64,000 nucleotides of DNA from Streptomyces endocoffeicus (GTDB taxonomy: Bacteria > Actinomycetota > Actinomycetes > Streptomycetales > Streptomycetaceae): NCBI RefSeq assembly GCF_016741935.1, contig NZ_JAERRG010000031.1:1-64000 (forward strand), read 5' to 3'. Every line of letters begins with the position of its first letter. The stretch's first letter is position 1. Below the pieces are notes generated by a model. It was not told where the DNA came from. It worked only from the letters and a program-made list of their open reading frames with translations, and made no database searches. Shown here piece after piece: positions 53,755-61,660 of the stretch. The position numbers and the translations under genes were made by a program.

Positions 53755-53798
53755 GACGGCTGCCGGGCCGGGGTGAGGGCCTGATCCCGACAGCCGTC
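53755..53798 (+). terminator. Terminator-like hairpin after the TauD gene
   Basis: GACGGCTGCCGGG at 53755-53767 and CCCGACAGCCGTC at 53786-53798 form a 13-bp stem with one G-U or mismatch pair and an 18-nt loop, 18 bp after the stop codon. There is no U tract, as is common for actinobacterial terminators. Confidence 0.6.
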
Positions 53799-53931
53799 GC
53801 CCCGCAAGCCGCCGCCATCGCCAATGGCGCTGAGCGCACCGATGGATTCCCGCGACAGGTCTTCAACGAGCGCACCGCCAGACGACCTCGTGCACGGTTG
53901 GCCGTGGCACGTCGAAGGCTGCTGTAGCCGC

Positions 53932-54198
53932 TCAGCCGCTCAAATCCGCCAGCTCCCTCGTACGGACCCGGTCCAGCCCCTGCTCCGGCACCACCGCACG
54001 ACGGCGCTGCCGGTCGGCCCGGCGGGCCTTGGCCGCGCGGTACTCCTTGGGAGAGCCGGGCAGGCCCTCCACGAAGGCGTACAGCAGCAGAGAGAAAAGG
54101 ATCAGACCGCATGCCCGCAGGAATTGGCACCAGCCCGCCACCGTGGCATCGAAGCGCACGAGCTCGAGCGCCTTGTTCCGGACCCGTTTCGTCACCAT
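53932..54198 (-). CDS. Small single-pass membrane protein
   Basis: An 88-residue ORF from ATG 54198. One membrane helix, CGLILFSLLLYAFVEG, lies near residues 29-44, between a basic N-terminal segment (VTKRVRNKALELV) and a highly charged C-terminal tail rich in Arg (AKARRADRQRRRAVV). No family recognised. It lies downstream of a broken transposase and may be unexpressed. Confidence 0.45.
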   Translation of the reverse strand: MVTKRVRNKALELVRFDATVAGWCQFLRACGLILFSLLLYAFVEGLPGSPKEYRAAKARRADRQRRRAVVPEQGLDRVRTRELADLSG

Positions 54199-54299
54199 CG
54201 CGATCAGCGTATGCGTCGGCCTCTCCAACTCACCATCTCGTGAGCGCACTCCGCCTACGACGTGGGAGAAGCGCGGTGTCAGGATCGCGGGGCAACGGG

Positions 54300-55263
54300 T
54301 CACGCAGGCAGACGCAAGCGGGGCAAGGGGTGTCGTAAGTCCTGGACCAGCGGGCGGGCGAGCCGGAGCTGGGTGTGGGCGGCGATGACGAGCCAGGTCC
54401 ACCGGTCGGCGGCCTCGGGGCTGCGGAGCCTGGGGGCGGTCCAGCCCAGGGTCTGCTTCATCATCCGGAAGGTGTGCTCGACGTCGAACCGTCGTAGGAA
54501 CGCCTGCCACCATTGGTCGATGTCGGCCGCGGTCGCACCGGTCTTGGACCACCACAGCCAGACCGGCTTCGGCTCGGCGCCGGACGGCAGGTAGGACACC
54601 TCCAGCCGGATCACGGTGCCCTCGATAATGGGCAACTCAGCGGAGTGCTCGATCCACGCGGCCCGGCGAGTCAGCCGGGGGTGGAGCCGGTCCCATGCTT
54701 GCGCGGTCGTCGACCACCACCAGCACGTCTGGGTCGCCGTCCGTCCACTGGCCGGAGGCCACCAGCCGCTCGATGACCTCCCGGATCTGCGCGGTGGTCA
54801 CCGCCGCAACGTCGGCGCCGGGCGCCAGCCGAACGGCGTCCAGGATCGCTGTCCACGACGTCCTCCCGGTCTCCAGCGCGGCAACGACCGAGTACGGCCA
54901 GCCCGGAATCATCAGGTGCTTGTTCTCGCCGTACCCGTATGTATGGCAAAAGCACCGGTCAGGGGCGGTGTCGGCGTCCGGACGCAGCCACGGTGAGATG
55001 TCCACCGCCAGGACTAGGCGCCCGCCAGCCGCCCTCGGCAACGGCACCGAGACCAGGGCCCGGCGCAGTCGGCCCACATCCACCCGGACCTGATTCAGGC
55101 CTGCGTAGAGAGCACCGTGCCCACGGCGGTGTTCTGGGGCCAGAGCCGGCCCTACCAGGGACCTCACCGGCCCGTCGGCACACAGGATCGCGTCGGTCAG
55201 CTCGAACAGCGCATCCCCGCGCCCTTGGTTGATCATCAGCGTCTCGACAGCGCACATGATCAC
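54300..55263 (-). pseudogene. Transposase (NF041680-like), internally deleted
   Basis: N-terminal part from 55263: ILCADGPVRSLVGPALAPEH, LVLAVDISPWLRPDA (first catalytic Asp), FCHTYGYGENKHLMIPGWPY, ending VLVVVDD. About 80 residues carrying the second Asp are missing. The sequence resumes at AWDRLHPRLTRRAAW in another frame and continues with PIIEGTVIRLEV, FDVEHTFRMMKQTLGWTAPR (last Glu) and AADRWTWLVIAAHTQLRLARP to about 54300, where it is truncated. A second, more decayed copy lies at 59780-60135 in the same orientation. Confidence 0.8.
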
Positions 55264-55336
55264 ACCAGGGCCGCACCACTGTCTCCTTGGAGAAAACTCT
55301 TCTGCCCAGGCCGTCCAGCGAAGCTAGCCTCTTGCC

Positions 55337-56044
55337 ATGAGTTGGGACGAAGGACGCCTGCTGGCCCTGGAGATCGACGCGAACTACGGCCTCGCACCAG
55401 ACCCGGACGCCCCGCAAGCAGCCCTCAGAGACCCTTCCCTGTTCGCGGTGTGGGCATGGTCCCCTCACGCACGTCTCCTGGCACTCTCGCCCGGACTCGC
55501 GCTCCCCAGCTCCATCGACGGCATGGAGCAGGAGTACAGCCCCGGTCGTCTACCCGACGCACTTCACTGTCTGGTCGCATCCCTTGACGACCGGACGGTG
55601 TCCGTCGAGGGCGGCCCGTGTTTCGTCTTCCCGGACCGTCTCGCCGTCCCAGACCCAGCGCCGCTGCCGATCATCGTCTCCACCGCCGACGGCCACCGCA
55701 CCGCCCAACACCTGATCCGGCCGGACAACTGGCGGCCCGACGAGTGGAACGAACTGATCAGCGGGCGCATGGGTGAGTGGGCCATGGCCGTCCACGGCCG
55801 GGAGCCGGTGTCGATCTGCTTCACGCCCGCGTCGAGCGCCACCGCCGCAGAGGCAGGCATCTGGACCCGCCCCGACTTCCGCGGCAAGCGCCTCGCACCG
55901 ACCGTCGTAGCCGCCTGGTCCCAGCGTGAGCACCGCAACAAGACCGTGCTCTTCTACAGCACCACCGCAGACAACCACGCCTCCCAATCCGTCGCCCGCG
56001 CACTCGGCCTCACCCCACTGGGCTGGATCTGGACCGCACGTTAA
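55337..56044 (+). CDS. GNAT-family N-acetyltransferase
   Basis: A 235-residue protein whose C-terminal 90 residues carry a GNAT core: AEAGIWTRPDFRGKRLAPTV (motif A, R-G-K-R-L/A loop) and KTVLFYSTTADNHASQSVAR ALGL (motif B). The N-terminal 140 residues are unlike common GNATs and may recognise the substrate. ATG 55337 opens the frame. It stands alone between the broken transposase and the TetR operon. The substrate is unknown. Confidence 0.75.
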   Translation: MSWDEGRLLALEIDANYGLAPDPDAPQAALRDPSLFAVWAWSPHARLLALSPGLALPSSIDGMEQEYSPGRLPDALHCLVASLDDRTVSVEGGPCFVFPDRLAVPDPAPLPIIVSTADGHRTAQHLIRPDNWRPDEWNELISGRMGEWAMAVHGREPVSICFTPASSATAAEAGIWTRPDFRGKRLAPTVVAAWSQREHRNKTVLFYSTTADNHASQSVARALGLTPLGWIWTAR

Positions 56045-56171
56045 AAGACAAGCTGAGTACCTGTTTCTGATCCCCGGTTCTGAGTAACTCCCTGAAGCGG
56101 CTTGACACGACGCAGCAGTCTCGAGACTTCCCGCAACTTCTGGAAGACCGGGCCTCGAAGGGGATCAACGA

Positions 56172-56207
56172 TTGAGGAACGATCGTTCTTGACTGATCGT
56201 TCCTCAA
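56172..56207. promoter_or_regulatory. TetR operator/promoter with 13-bp inverted repeat
   Basis: TTGAGGAACGATC (56172-56184) and GATCGTTCCTCAA (56195-56207) are perfect inverted repeats around 10 bp. A TTGACT (-35, 56189-56194) lies between and within the arms. A TACTGT (-10) at 56213-56218 is 18 bp further on and 8 bp before the start codon, so the mRNA may be leaderless. The TetR gene right behind is the obvious autoregulator. Confidence 0.8.
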
Positions 56208-56225
56208 CTGTCTACTGTAGTAGTC

Positions 56226-56726
56226 ATGGGCAGGCCAAGAGCATTCGACGAGGACGAAGCAGTGCGTGCCGCCGTGGGCTTGTTCGGCGGACGGGCGTAT
56301 GACGGTGTGTCCGTTGACGACCTCGTCACCCACCTCGGCGTGCACCGCAACAGCCTGTACAAGACGTTCGGCAGCAAGCGCGGCCTCTACCTGATCGCCC
56401 TGCGCCGCCACCTCGCCGACGACGTCCGCCCTTTGCTCGACGCCCTGGCCGGGGAATCGGACGCCGCGGCCGCGCTGCGACTCATCACCTCGGCCGACCT
56501 CGGCCTGCTTCTACTCGCAGCGATCGAACGCGCACCGGTCGACGAGGAGGTCGCCTCCGAGGTGACGGCCGCACTGACAGCCGTCGACCAGGCGATCGCC
56601 GACGCGCTCGGCGTTCCCGCCGACATGGCCACCGCGCTCACCGCCGCCGCGCTGGGCATCCTCCTGCGTGGCAACCCCGACAACGCCGTCAACGCGCTGG
56701 CCCAACGCCTCGTCCCTCTCACCTGA
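56226..56726 (+). CDS. TetR-family transcriptional regulator
   Basis: A 166-residue short TetR protein. The N terminus MGRPRAFDEDEAVRAAVGLF and HTH VSVDDLVTHLGVHRNSLYKT FGSKRGLYL are canonical. The effector domain is about 30 residues shorter than usual but looks complete, with an ALxAVDQAIADALG helix. It sits directly behind the strong palindrome and 14 bp before the next gene, heading a three-gene operon that it presumably represses. Confidence 0.9.
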   Translation: MGRPRAFDEDEAVRAAVGLFGGRAYDGVSVDDLVTHLGVHRNSLYKTFGSKRGLYLIALRRHLADDVRPLLDALAGESDAAAALRLITSADLGLLLLAAIERAPVDEEVASEVTAALTAVDQAIADALGVPADMATALTAAALGILLRGNPDNAVNALAQRLVPLT

Positions 56727-56740
56727 AAAGGGAACCCGAC

Positions 56741-57091
56741 ATGCCACTGATACGTATCGACGGCGACGACCTCGTCGTCGTGATCGAGGGTCTCGACAAG
56801 CTCTGGTCCTTCAAAGGCAGTCTGACCATCCCGCTGGCCAACGTCCGTGGCGCGACCGCCGACCCCGGTATCGCCAGCGAACCCAAGGGAATCCGCGCGC
56901 CGGGCTCCCGCGTACCCGGTGTGATCACCGCGGGCACATTCCATCAGGATGGTGAAAAGGTCTTCTGGGACGTCAGGGATCCGTCGAAGGCTGTCGTGAT
57001 CGAACTCGCCGACGAGAGGTACGCACGCCTGGTTCTCCAGGTCGACGACCCTCGCGCGACTGTTGCTCTGGTCGAGAACGCCCTTGCCTGA
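56741..57091 (+). CDS. Hypothetical protein, PH-like fold suspected
   Basis: A 116-residue protein of alternating strands: ELVVVIEGLDKLWSFKGSL-like start (actual IRIDGDDLVVVIEGLDKLWS), IPLANVRGATADPGIA, then KVFWDVRDPSKAVVIELADE and a C-terminal helix RATVALVENALA. The pattern (strand-rich core, final helix, DPSKAVVIELxDERYxxLVL) resembles bacterial PH-like proteins seen next to regulators in actinobacteria. It follows GAAAAGGGAACCCGAC. It lies between the TetR gene and a secreted hydrolase. Function unknown. Confidence 0.7.
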   Translation: MPLIRIDGDDLVVVIEGLDKLWSFKGSLTIPLANVRGATADPGIASEPKGIRAPGSRVPGVITAGTFHQDGEKVFWDVRDPSKAVVIELADERYARLVLQVDDPRATVALVENALA

Positions 57092-57105
57092 AAGGAGGTA
57101 GGCCA

Positions 57106-58134
57106 ATGTTTCGACACTTGGCAGCTGCTCTGATGGCACTGGCCGTCGTCACCGCCACCCCGGCCGCGGCGACGCCCGGTCTCGTGCCTGCCGCCGACCG
57201 CGAGGTCGTCTTCACGGCCGACGGTACGACCGTGTACGGCACCCTGCACGTTCCCGAGCATCGTGCCGGGCAACGGCTGCGGGCGGCACTGCTGCTGCCC
57301 GGCAGCGGACCCACCGACCGCGACGGCAACCAACCGCCCGGGTCCGCACCGGACACCCTGGCGCAGTTGGCCGACGCGCTCGACGGGGACGGAATCGTCA
57401 CGCTGCGGTTCGACAAGTACGGCACCGGCCGCACCGGACTCGGCGCCTACCGGGACCACCCGGAAGAACTCGACTACCCGGCATTCGTCCGCCAGGCACG
57501 GACCGCCTACGAGTCGTTGCGCGATCAGCCGGAGACCAACCCGCACGCGCTGCTGATCGTCGGGCACAGCGAGGGCGCGATGACGGGACTGCTGCTGGGC
57601 GGCACCGTCCGCCCGCGCCCGGCCGGCCTGGCGCTTCTGCAACCGCAGGCGATCCGCATGCTGGACCTGGTCGCGCTCCAACTCAAGGCCCAGATCGCCG
57701 AAGCAACCAGGCAGGGCCAGTTCACTCCGGAGCAGCAACGCACCGTCAACGCGGCCATCGACGCTGCCGTCACCTCCCTGCGCGAACACCGACCGGTCGA
57801 CGCCACCGACCTGCCCCCCGCGATCGCCCAGCTCTTCGAGGCGTTCCAAGGCCCCAACGCCCGGTTCGTGCTGAGCGATGACGCCGTCTACCCACCAGAC
57901 ACCGCCGCCGCACTCCGGCCGGGAAGCAAGGTGCTGCTGACGTGCGGCACGAACGACGCGCAGGTCCCCTGTGTCACAACGAACGCCCTGACGACCGCCC
58001 TGCGTCACGCGCATGCCGGTGGACCGGGCCGAGTGACGCTGCCGGGAGTGGACCATCTGCTGCACGACGCCGACCACCCGAACACGCTCGCGCCGCCCGT
58101 ACTCGACGCCCTGCGCCGGTTCGCTCGACACTGA
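57106..58134 (+). CDS. Secreted alpha/beta hydrolase
   Basis: A 342-residue hydrolase with an N-terminal signal peptide (hydrophobic AAALMALAVVTATPAAA, likely cut after ATPAAA). LLPGSGPTDRDGN at about 64-75 is the oxyanion loop of the YqkD/DUF1749-like esterase group, nucleophile Ser155 lies in GHSEGA (153-158), and GVDHLLHDADHP near the C terminus supplies the His. GAAAGGAGGTAGGCC is a strong ribosome-binding site 4 nt before the ATG. Third gene of the TetR operon. It probably acts outside the membrane on an ester or lactone. Confidence 0.88.
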   Translation: MFRHLAAALMALAVVTATPAAATPGLVPAADREVVFTADGTTVYGTLHVPEHRAGQRLRAALLLPGSGPTDRDGNQPPGSAPDTLAQLADALDGDGIVTLRFDKYGTGRTGLGAYRDHPEELDYPAFVRQARTAYESLRDQPETNPHALLIVGHSEGAMTGLLLGGTVRPRPAGLALLQPQAIRMLDLVALQLKAQIAEATRQGQFTPEQQRTVNAAIDAAVTSLREHRPVDATDLPPAIAQLFEAFQGPNARFVLSDDAVYPPDTAAALRPGSKVLLTCGTNDAQVPCVTTNALTTALRHAHAGGPGRVTLPGVDHLLHDADHPNTLAPPVLDALRRFARH

Positions 58135-58293
58135 CGCCGACCGAGGACGTCCCCCGACGCGTCGTTGGGGTGCCGGTAAGAACGCTGTCACCCGGTGATG
58201 CCCGGGGAGAACATCACCGCCCCTGACGGCCCTCAGCGCGATGAACTACCGAGGGATCGCAGGTCACAACCCCTCGGAGATCAGCACTCAAGC

Positions 58294-58710
58294 TCAGGTG
58301 CGGTCCCTCTGCCGCTGTGTGTGAGGAGGCGAGCCCGGGGCACTTTGCGGCATGCCTGCGGCTGCGGCGAGGTCCTGCCGTAGGTGTGTAAGGCGTGCGA
58401 TCTCCGCGTCCAGGATTGCCAGGCGCTTGGCCACGACGTCACTGAACTCGCCGGGGCGGCTGCCACAGGATGGGGACGGCTGGTCCTGGACGAGGAGGTC
58501 CAGGCGGTGGGCGCGGCGGCGGATGTCCTCCAGGGTGAGGCCCAGAGCCAGAAGGTTGCGAATGACGCGGACACGGGCCACCTCGGCGGAGCCGTACTCA
58601 CGTTGACCGGACGAGGTGCGTGGCGGGGGTCGAAGCAGGCCGCGGGCCTCGTACAGGCGCAGAGCGCGCGGTGTGGTTCCGGCTCCTGCCGCTGCCTCGC
58701 CGATCCGCAT
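58294..58710 (-). CDS. MerR-family transcriptional regulator
   Basis: A 138-residue regulator with the N-terminal winged HTH (RIGEAAAGAGTTPRALRLYE, GLLRPPPRTSSGQREY), the helix RVRVIRNLLALGLTLEDIRR and a dimerisation coiled coil (LAILDAEIARLTHLRQDLAA). There are no conserved metal Cys residues, apart from one Cys in the linker (SPSCGSRP), so an organic ligand is likelier. It follows the oxidoreductase gene by 17 bp in the same operon, whose promoter has a MerR-type 19-bp spacer. Confidence 0.88.
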   Translation of the reverse strand: MRIGEAAAGAGTTPRALRLYEARGLLRPPPRTSSGQREYGSAEVARVRVIRNLLALGLTLEDIRRRAHRLDLLVQDQPSPSCGSRPGEFSDVVAKRLAILDAEIARLTHLRQDLAAAAGMPQSAPGSPPHTQRQRDRT

Positions 58711-58727
58711 ACCCGCTCCACCCTGTC

Positions 58728-59729
58728 CTACAACTCCACGATTGCCGCCCCGAAGGAGCGGCCGGCGATCAGTTGGGGCAACGCCCCCGGGGCGCGGTCC
58801 ATTCCGCGGACCGGGGTGTACGGGAATTGGATGTCGCCCGCCCGCAGCCAATCCCCGAAGCGGGCCTCCCACTCCGCCTCGACATCCGTGTGGTCCACGC
58901 CGCTGTAGCCGGCGATCGTGATGCCCCTGGTCAGCAAACGGTAGGTGTCGAGCACAGTCGGCGCGCTCCCGCCCGCTCGGTCTGGGGACAGCTGACCGTC
59001 CAATGCGCCCACCAGGGCGAACCGGGCGCCCCGGTTCGCTGTGTGGACGGCGGCCGTCAGTTGTTCGCCGCCCACGGTGTCCAGGACGACGTCGATCCCG
59101 TCCGGCGCCGCCTTGGCGAGTTGTCTGTCGACCGGGGCTGCTCCGCGCAGCACGGTTGCGTCGTAACCGAGTTCCCGCTCCAGTCGCTGCGCCTTCTCCG
59201 GTGAGCCGGTGCTGCCGACCACCCGGGCGGCACCCAGTAGCCGGGCGATCTGGCCCGCCATGGTGCCCACTGCGCCGGCGGCGCCGGTCACGAACACGGT
59301 GTCCCCCTGTTGGACCCCGGCCAGCCGAGTCAGAGCGCCGTACGCCGCGGAGCCCTGGGCGAGGTGGGCCACCGGGTCGGGCAGGGTGCCGTCCAGCTGC
59401 CTGCACTCGGCGGTGGTGGGCGTCGCATAGTCCCGCCAGCCCTGAAGGTGCAGCACCAGCTGCCCCTTCTCCAGCGGCCCGTCGACCACCTCGCCGATAG
59501 CGGGGCCGAACAGGGTGTCGCCGGGGTGGAGCGGCGGCAGGGGGACATCGCGGGTCTCGCCTCCGATAAGGGTGCGCAAGCCCGGGAAGACGAGGAAATG
59601 GGTGTTGCGGACGAGTACCTGGCCGACCTCAAGACGAGGGATGGGGGCCTGTGCCAGGGTGAAGTCATCTGGAGTCGGCAATCCAGCGGGGCGGCGGACC
59701 AGACGCACAAGACGATGAGTCGTGTTCAT
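58728..59729 (-). CDS. NADP-dependent oxidoreductase, MDR superfamily (CurA/PTGR-like)
   Basis: A 333-residue zinc-free medium-chain reductase. The nucleotide fold is marked by VFVTGAAGAVGTMAGQIARL at about 148-167, followed by GSTGSPEKAQRLERELGYDA and GIDVVLDTVGGEQL. The family reduces alpha,beta-unsaturated ketones (curcumin, 2-alkenals, leukotriene B4 12-hydroxydehydrogenase). Start ATG 59729 lies 8 nt after the -10 element, so it is probably leaderless. The co-transcribed MerR regulator suggests induction by an electrophile (inference). Confidence 0.9.
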   Translation of the reverse strand: MNTTHRLVRLVRRPAGLPTPDDFTLAQAPIPRLEVGQVLVRNTHFLVFPGLRTLIGGETRDVPLPPLHPGDTLFGPAIGEVVDGPLEKGQLVLHLQGWRDYATPTTAECRQLDGTLPDPVAHLAQGSAAYGALTRLAGVQQGDTVFVTGAAGAVGTMAGQIARLLGAARVVGSTGSPEKAQRLERELGYDATVLRGAAPVDRQLAKAAPDGIDVVLDTVGGEQLTAAVHTANRGARFALVGALDGQLSPDRAGGSAPTVLDTYRLLTRGITIAGYSGVDHTDVEAEWEARFGDWLRAGDIQFPYTPVRGMDRAPGALPQLIAGRSFGAAIVEL

Positions 59730-59736
59730 GGCCGGA

Positions 59737-59767
59737 CGCTAAGCCTTGACCCGTGGGTCAGGGGCAA
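59737..59767 (-). promoter_or_regulatory. MerR-type promoter with 19-bp spacer
   Basis: Read on the minus strand: TTGCCC (-35, 59762-59767), a 19-bp spacer containing the palindrome CTGACCCACGGGTCAAG, then TTAGCG (-10, 59737-59742). An overlong 19-bp spacer with a central dyad is the hallmark of MerR-controlled promoters, and the operon it drives encodes a MerR protein. Confidence 0.7.
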
Positions 59768-59779
59768 GGCTCAGGGCCG

Positions 59780-60135
59780 ACGAAGGTCGGTGGCCAGCGG
59801 GCGGGCGAGGCGGAGCTGGGCCTAGGCGGCGATCACCAGCCATGTCCACCTGTCGGCCGCCTCGGAGCTGCGAAGCCGGGGCTTAGTCGGCGCGAAGCCG
59901 GCCGAGGATCTCGACCGGCAGGTCGTTCAGCAGGGATCGAGTAGGGCCGCCGGGCACCATCCGGTGTTTGCCCTCGCCCCGGCCGAAGGTGTGGCAGAAC
60001 GACCGGTCAGCGCAGGTATTGGCGTCCGGCCGCAGCCACGGCGAGACGTCCGCGGCCAGCACGGGCCGGCCGTCCGCAGCCCGCGGCAGCTGCATCGCGG
60101 TCAGTGCCCGGCGAAGCCGGCCGACGTCAATGGTT
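59780..60135 (-). pseudogene. Transposase remnant (NF041680-like), second copy
   Basis: The minus strand contains decayed pieces of the same transposase as at 54300-55263. They are RRALTAMQLPRAADGRPVLA, ADVSPWLRPDANTCADRSFC, HTFGRGEGKHRMVPGG near 59960-60120, a LPVEILGRLRAD piece near 59890, and a trace of ADRWTWLV...QLRLARPL near 59790-59850. Several deletions and stops. It has the same orientation as the first copy. Confidence 0.7.
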
Positions 60136-60139
60136 ACGC

Positions 60140-60290
60140 CAGCCCGGCTTCCGGCATCCCATCGCCCGCAAAGGTGTCGAGTCTTCGCAGCGGCCGGGAC
60201 GACATCGTTGGACCATCGAGCGCACCATGGCCTGGCTCGCAGGATGCCGCCGCCTCCACCGCCACTATGAGCGCAAGGCCCTCCTCCTCG
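60140..60290 (+). pseudogene. IS5-family transposase, C-terminal remnant
   Basis: The plus strand encodes PIARKGVESSQRPGRHRWTI ERTMAWLAGCRRLHRHYERK, the last catalytic Glu block and following Arg/Tyr-rich segment of IS5-type (ISL2/IS1031-like) transposases. The final dozen residues are missing. It abuts the NF041680-like remnant at about 60137. Confidence 0.7.
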
Positions 60291-60356
60291 AGGTGCCTCA
60301 GGCGCGGGTGGCCGTCGTGCGCGGACGGCTCGTTCGTGGTCACGCCGTCGCCCGGA

Positions 60357-61328
60357 TCAGCCGGTGTACAGGGCTGCGTGCAGTGTGCGTACGGCCAGGG
60401 AGATGGCGGCCTCGGCGGCGTGCGTCTCACGCAGGGCGTTGAGCATCACGAAGTCGTGGATGATGCCCTGGACGCGGACGGCGGTGACGGACACGCCGGC
60501 CTCGCGCAGCTTGCCGGCGTATGCCTCGCCCTCGTCGCGCAGGACGTCGGCCTCGGCGGTGATGACGAGGGCCGGAGGCAGGTCCTTGAGCTGCTCGATG
60601 GTGGCGCGCAGCGGGGAGGCGGTGATCTGGTCGCGCTCGGCCTCGTCCGTCGTGTACTGGTCCCAGAACCACTGCATGCCGTCCCGGCGCAGAAAGTAGC
60701 CGGTGGCGAACTGGTGGTAGGAGTTGGTGTCGAAGCTCGCGTCGGTCACCGGGTAGAACAGCACCTGCTGGAGCAGCGGGACCCCGCCTCGCTCCTTCGC
60801 CATCAGGGTGAGGGCAGCGGCCATGTTGCCGCCGACCGAGTCACCGGCCACCGCGATCCGGGTGGCGTCCAGGTCCTTGGTCGCGCCCTGCTCCACGACC
60901 CATTGCGCTACGGTCCAGTTCTGCTCGATGGCGACCGGGTAGCGCACCTCGGGCGAGAGGTCGTACTCGGGAAAGACGACCGCGGCGTCGGCGCCGACGG
61001 CGAGTTCGCGCACCAGGCGGTCGTGCGTGTGGGCGTTGCCGAAGACCCAGCCGGCGCCGTGGATGTAGATGATCACCGGCAGGGTGCCCGTGGCGCCGGC
61101 GGGCTTCACGATGCGCGCCCGGACGGTGCCCGTGGGGCCGCCGGAAACCGTGATCCACTCTTCGTCGACCACCGGCTTGGCGATCTCGCCGGACTGCACC
61201 TCGTCGACGGCCTTGCGGCCGTCCGCCGGGGCGAGGTCGAAGAGGTAGGGCGGGTTGGCGGTGGCCTCGGCGAAGTCCTGGGCGGCGGGTTCGAGTACCG
61301 GCTTGACGGGCGTGCGGGCTTCGGACAT
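60357..61328 (-). CDS. Alpha/beta hydrolase, hormone-sensitive-lipase (HSL) type
   Basis: A 323-residue carboxylesterase. The oxyanion loop is IYIHGAGWVFGNA (HGAGW instead of HGGGW), the nucleophile is in VAGDSVGGNMA (GDSxGG), and TAEADVLRDEG and GIIHDFVMLNAL hold the Asp and His. No signal peptide, so intracellular. Start ATG 61328 follows CAGGAGACTCAC. It is divergent from the YtcJ-type amidohydrolase with 332 bp between starts. The substrate is probably a short or medium-chain ester. Confidence 0.92.
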   Translation of the reverse strand: MSEARTPVKPVLEPAAQDFAEATANPPYLFDLAPADGRKAVDEVQSGEIAKPVVDEEWITVSGGPTGTVRARIVKPAGATGTLPVIIYIHGAGWVFGNAHTHDRLVRELAVGADAAVVFPEYDLSPEVRYPVAIEQNWTVAQWVVEQGATKDLDATRIAVAGDSVGGNMAAALTLMAKERGGVPLLQQVLFYPVTDASFDTNSYHQFATGYFLRRDGMQWFWDQYTTDEAERDQITASPLRATIEQLKDLPPALVITAEADVLRDEGEAYAGKLREAGVSVTAVRVQGIIHDFVMLNALRETHAAEAAISLAVRTLHAALYTG

Positions 61329-61453
61329 GTGAGTCTCCTGGGATTGCGGGGGGCACACCGGTCGGTCCGGCGCTGCCGCGGCCCACCGTAGGAGCCCGGC
61401 GCGCCGGGCAGTAGCCCCCGAGCGCACTCTCGGCGGCCCCGCGGCGCACGCGC

Positions 61454-61532
61454 GGACCCGGTGCGCCGCGGACCCGGTGCGCGCGGGGCCGGTGCGCTGC
61501 GGGGCCGGTGCGCTGCGGGGCCGGTGCGAGTG
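61454..61532. repeat. 16-bp GC-rich tandem repeat, about five copies
   Basis: The unit is GG(A/G)(C/G)CCGGTGCGC.GC. Copies lie at 61454-61469, 61470-61484 (15 bp), 61485-61500, 61501-61516 and 61517-61532, the third and fourth being identical. It occupies the middle of the 332-bp divergent intergenic region (61329-61660), which contains no gene. Confidence 0.8.
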
Positions 61533-61660
61533 CGCGCACGGGACACACCGCGGCTGGGACCGGCCCTAATGTGGGCTCGGCGGTCGCGGTTCACCTCTGA
61601 TTCGATGGCGAACACGGACCCCGGAACCGCAATTCCCATCCCGGAGGGGGTCCCGCAAGC

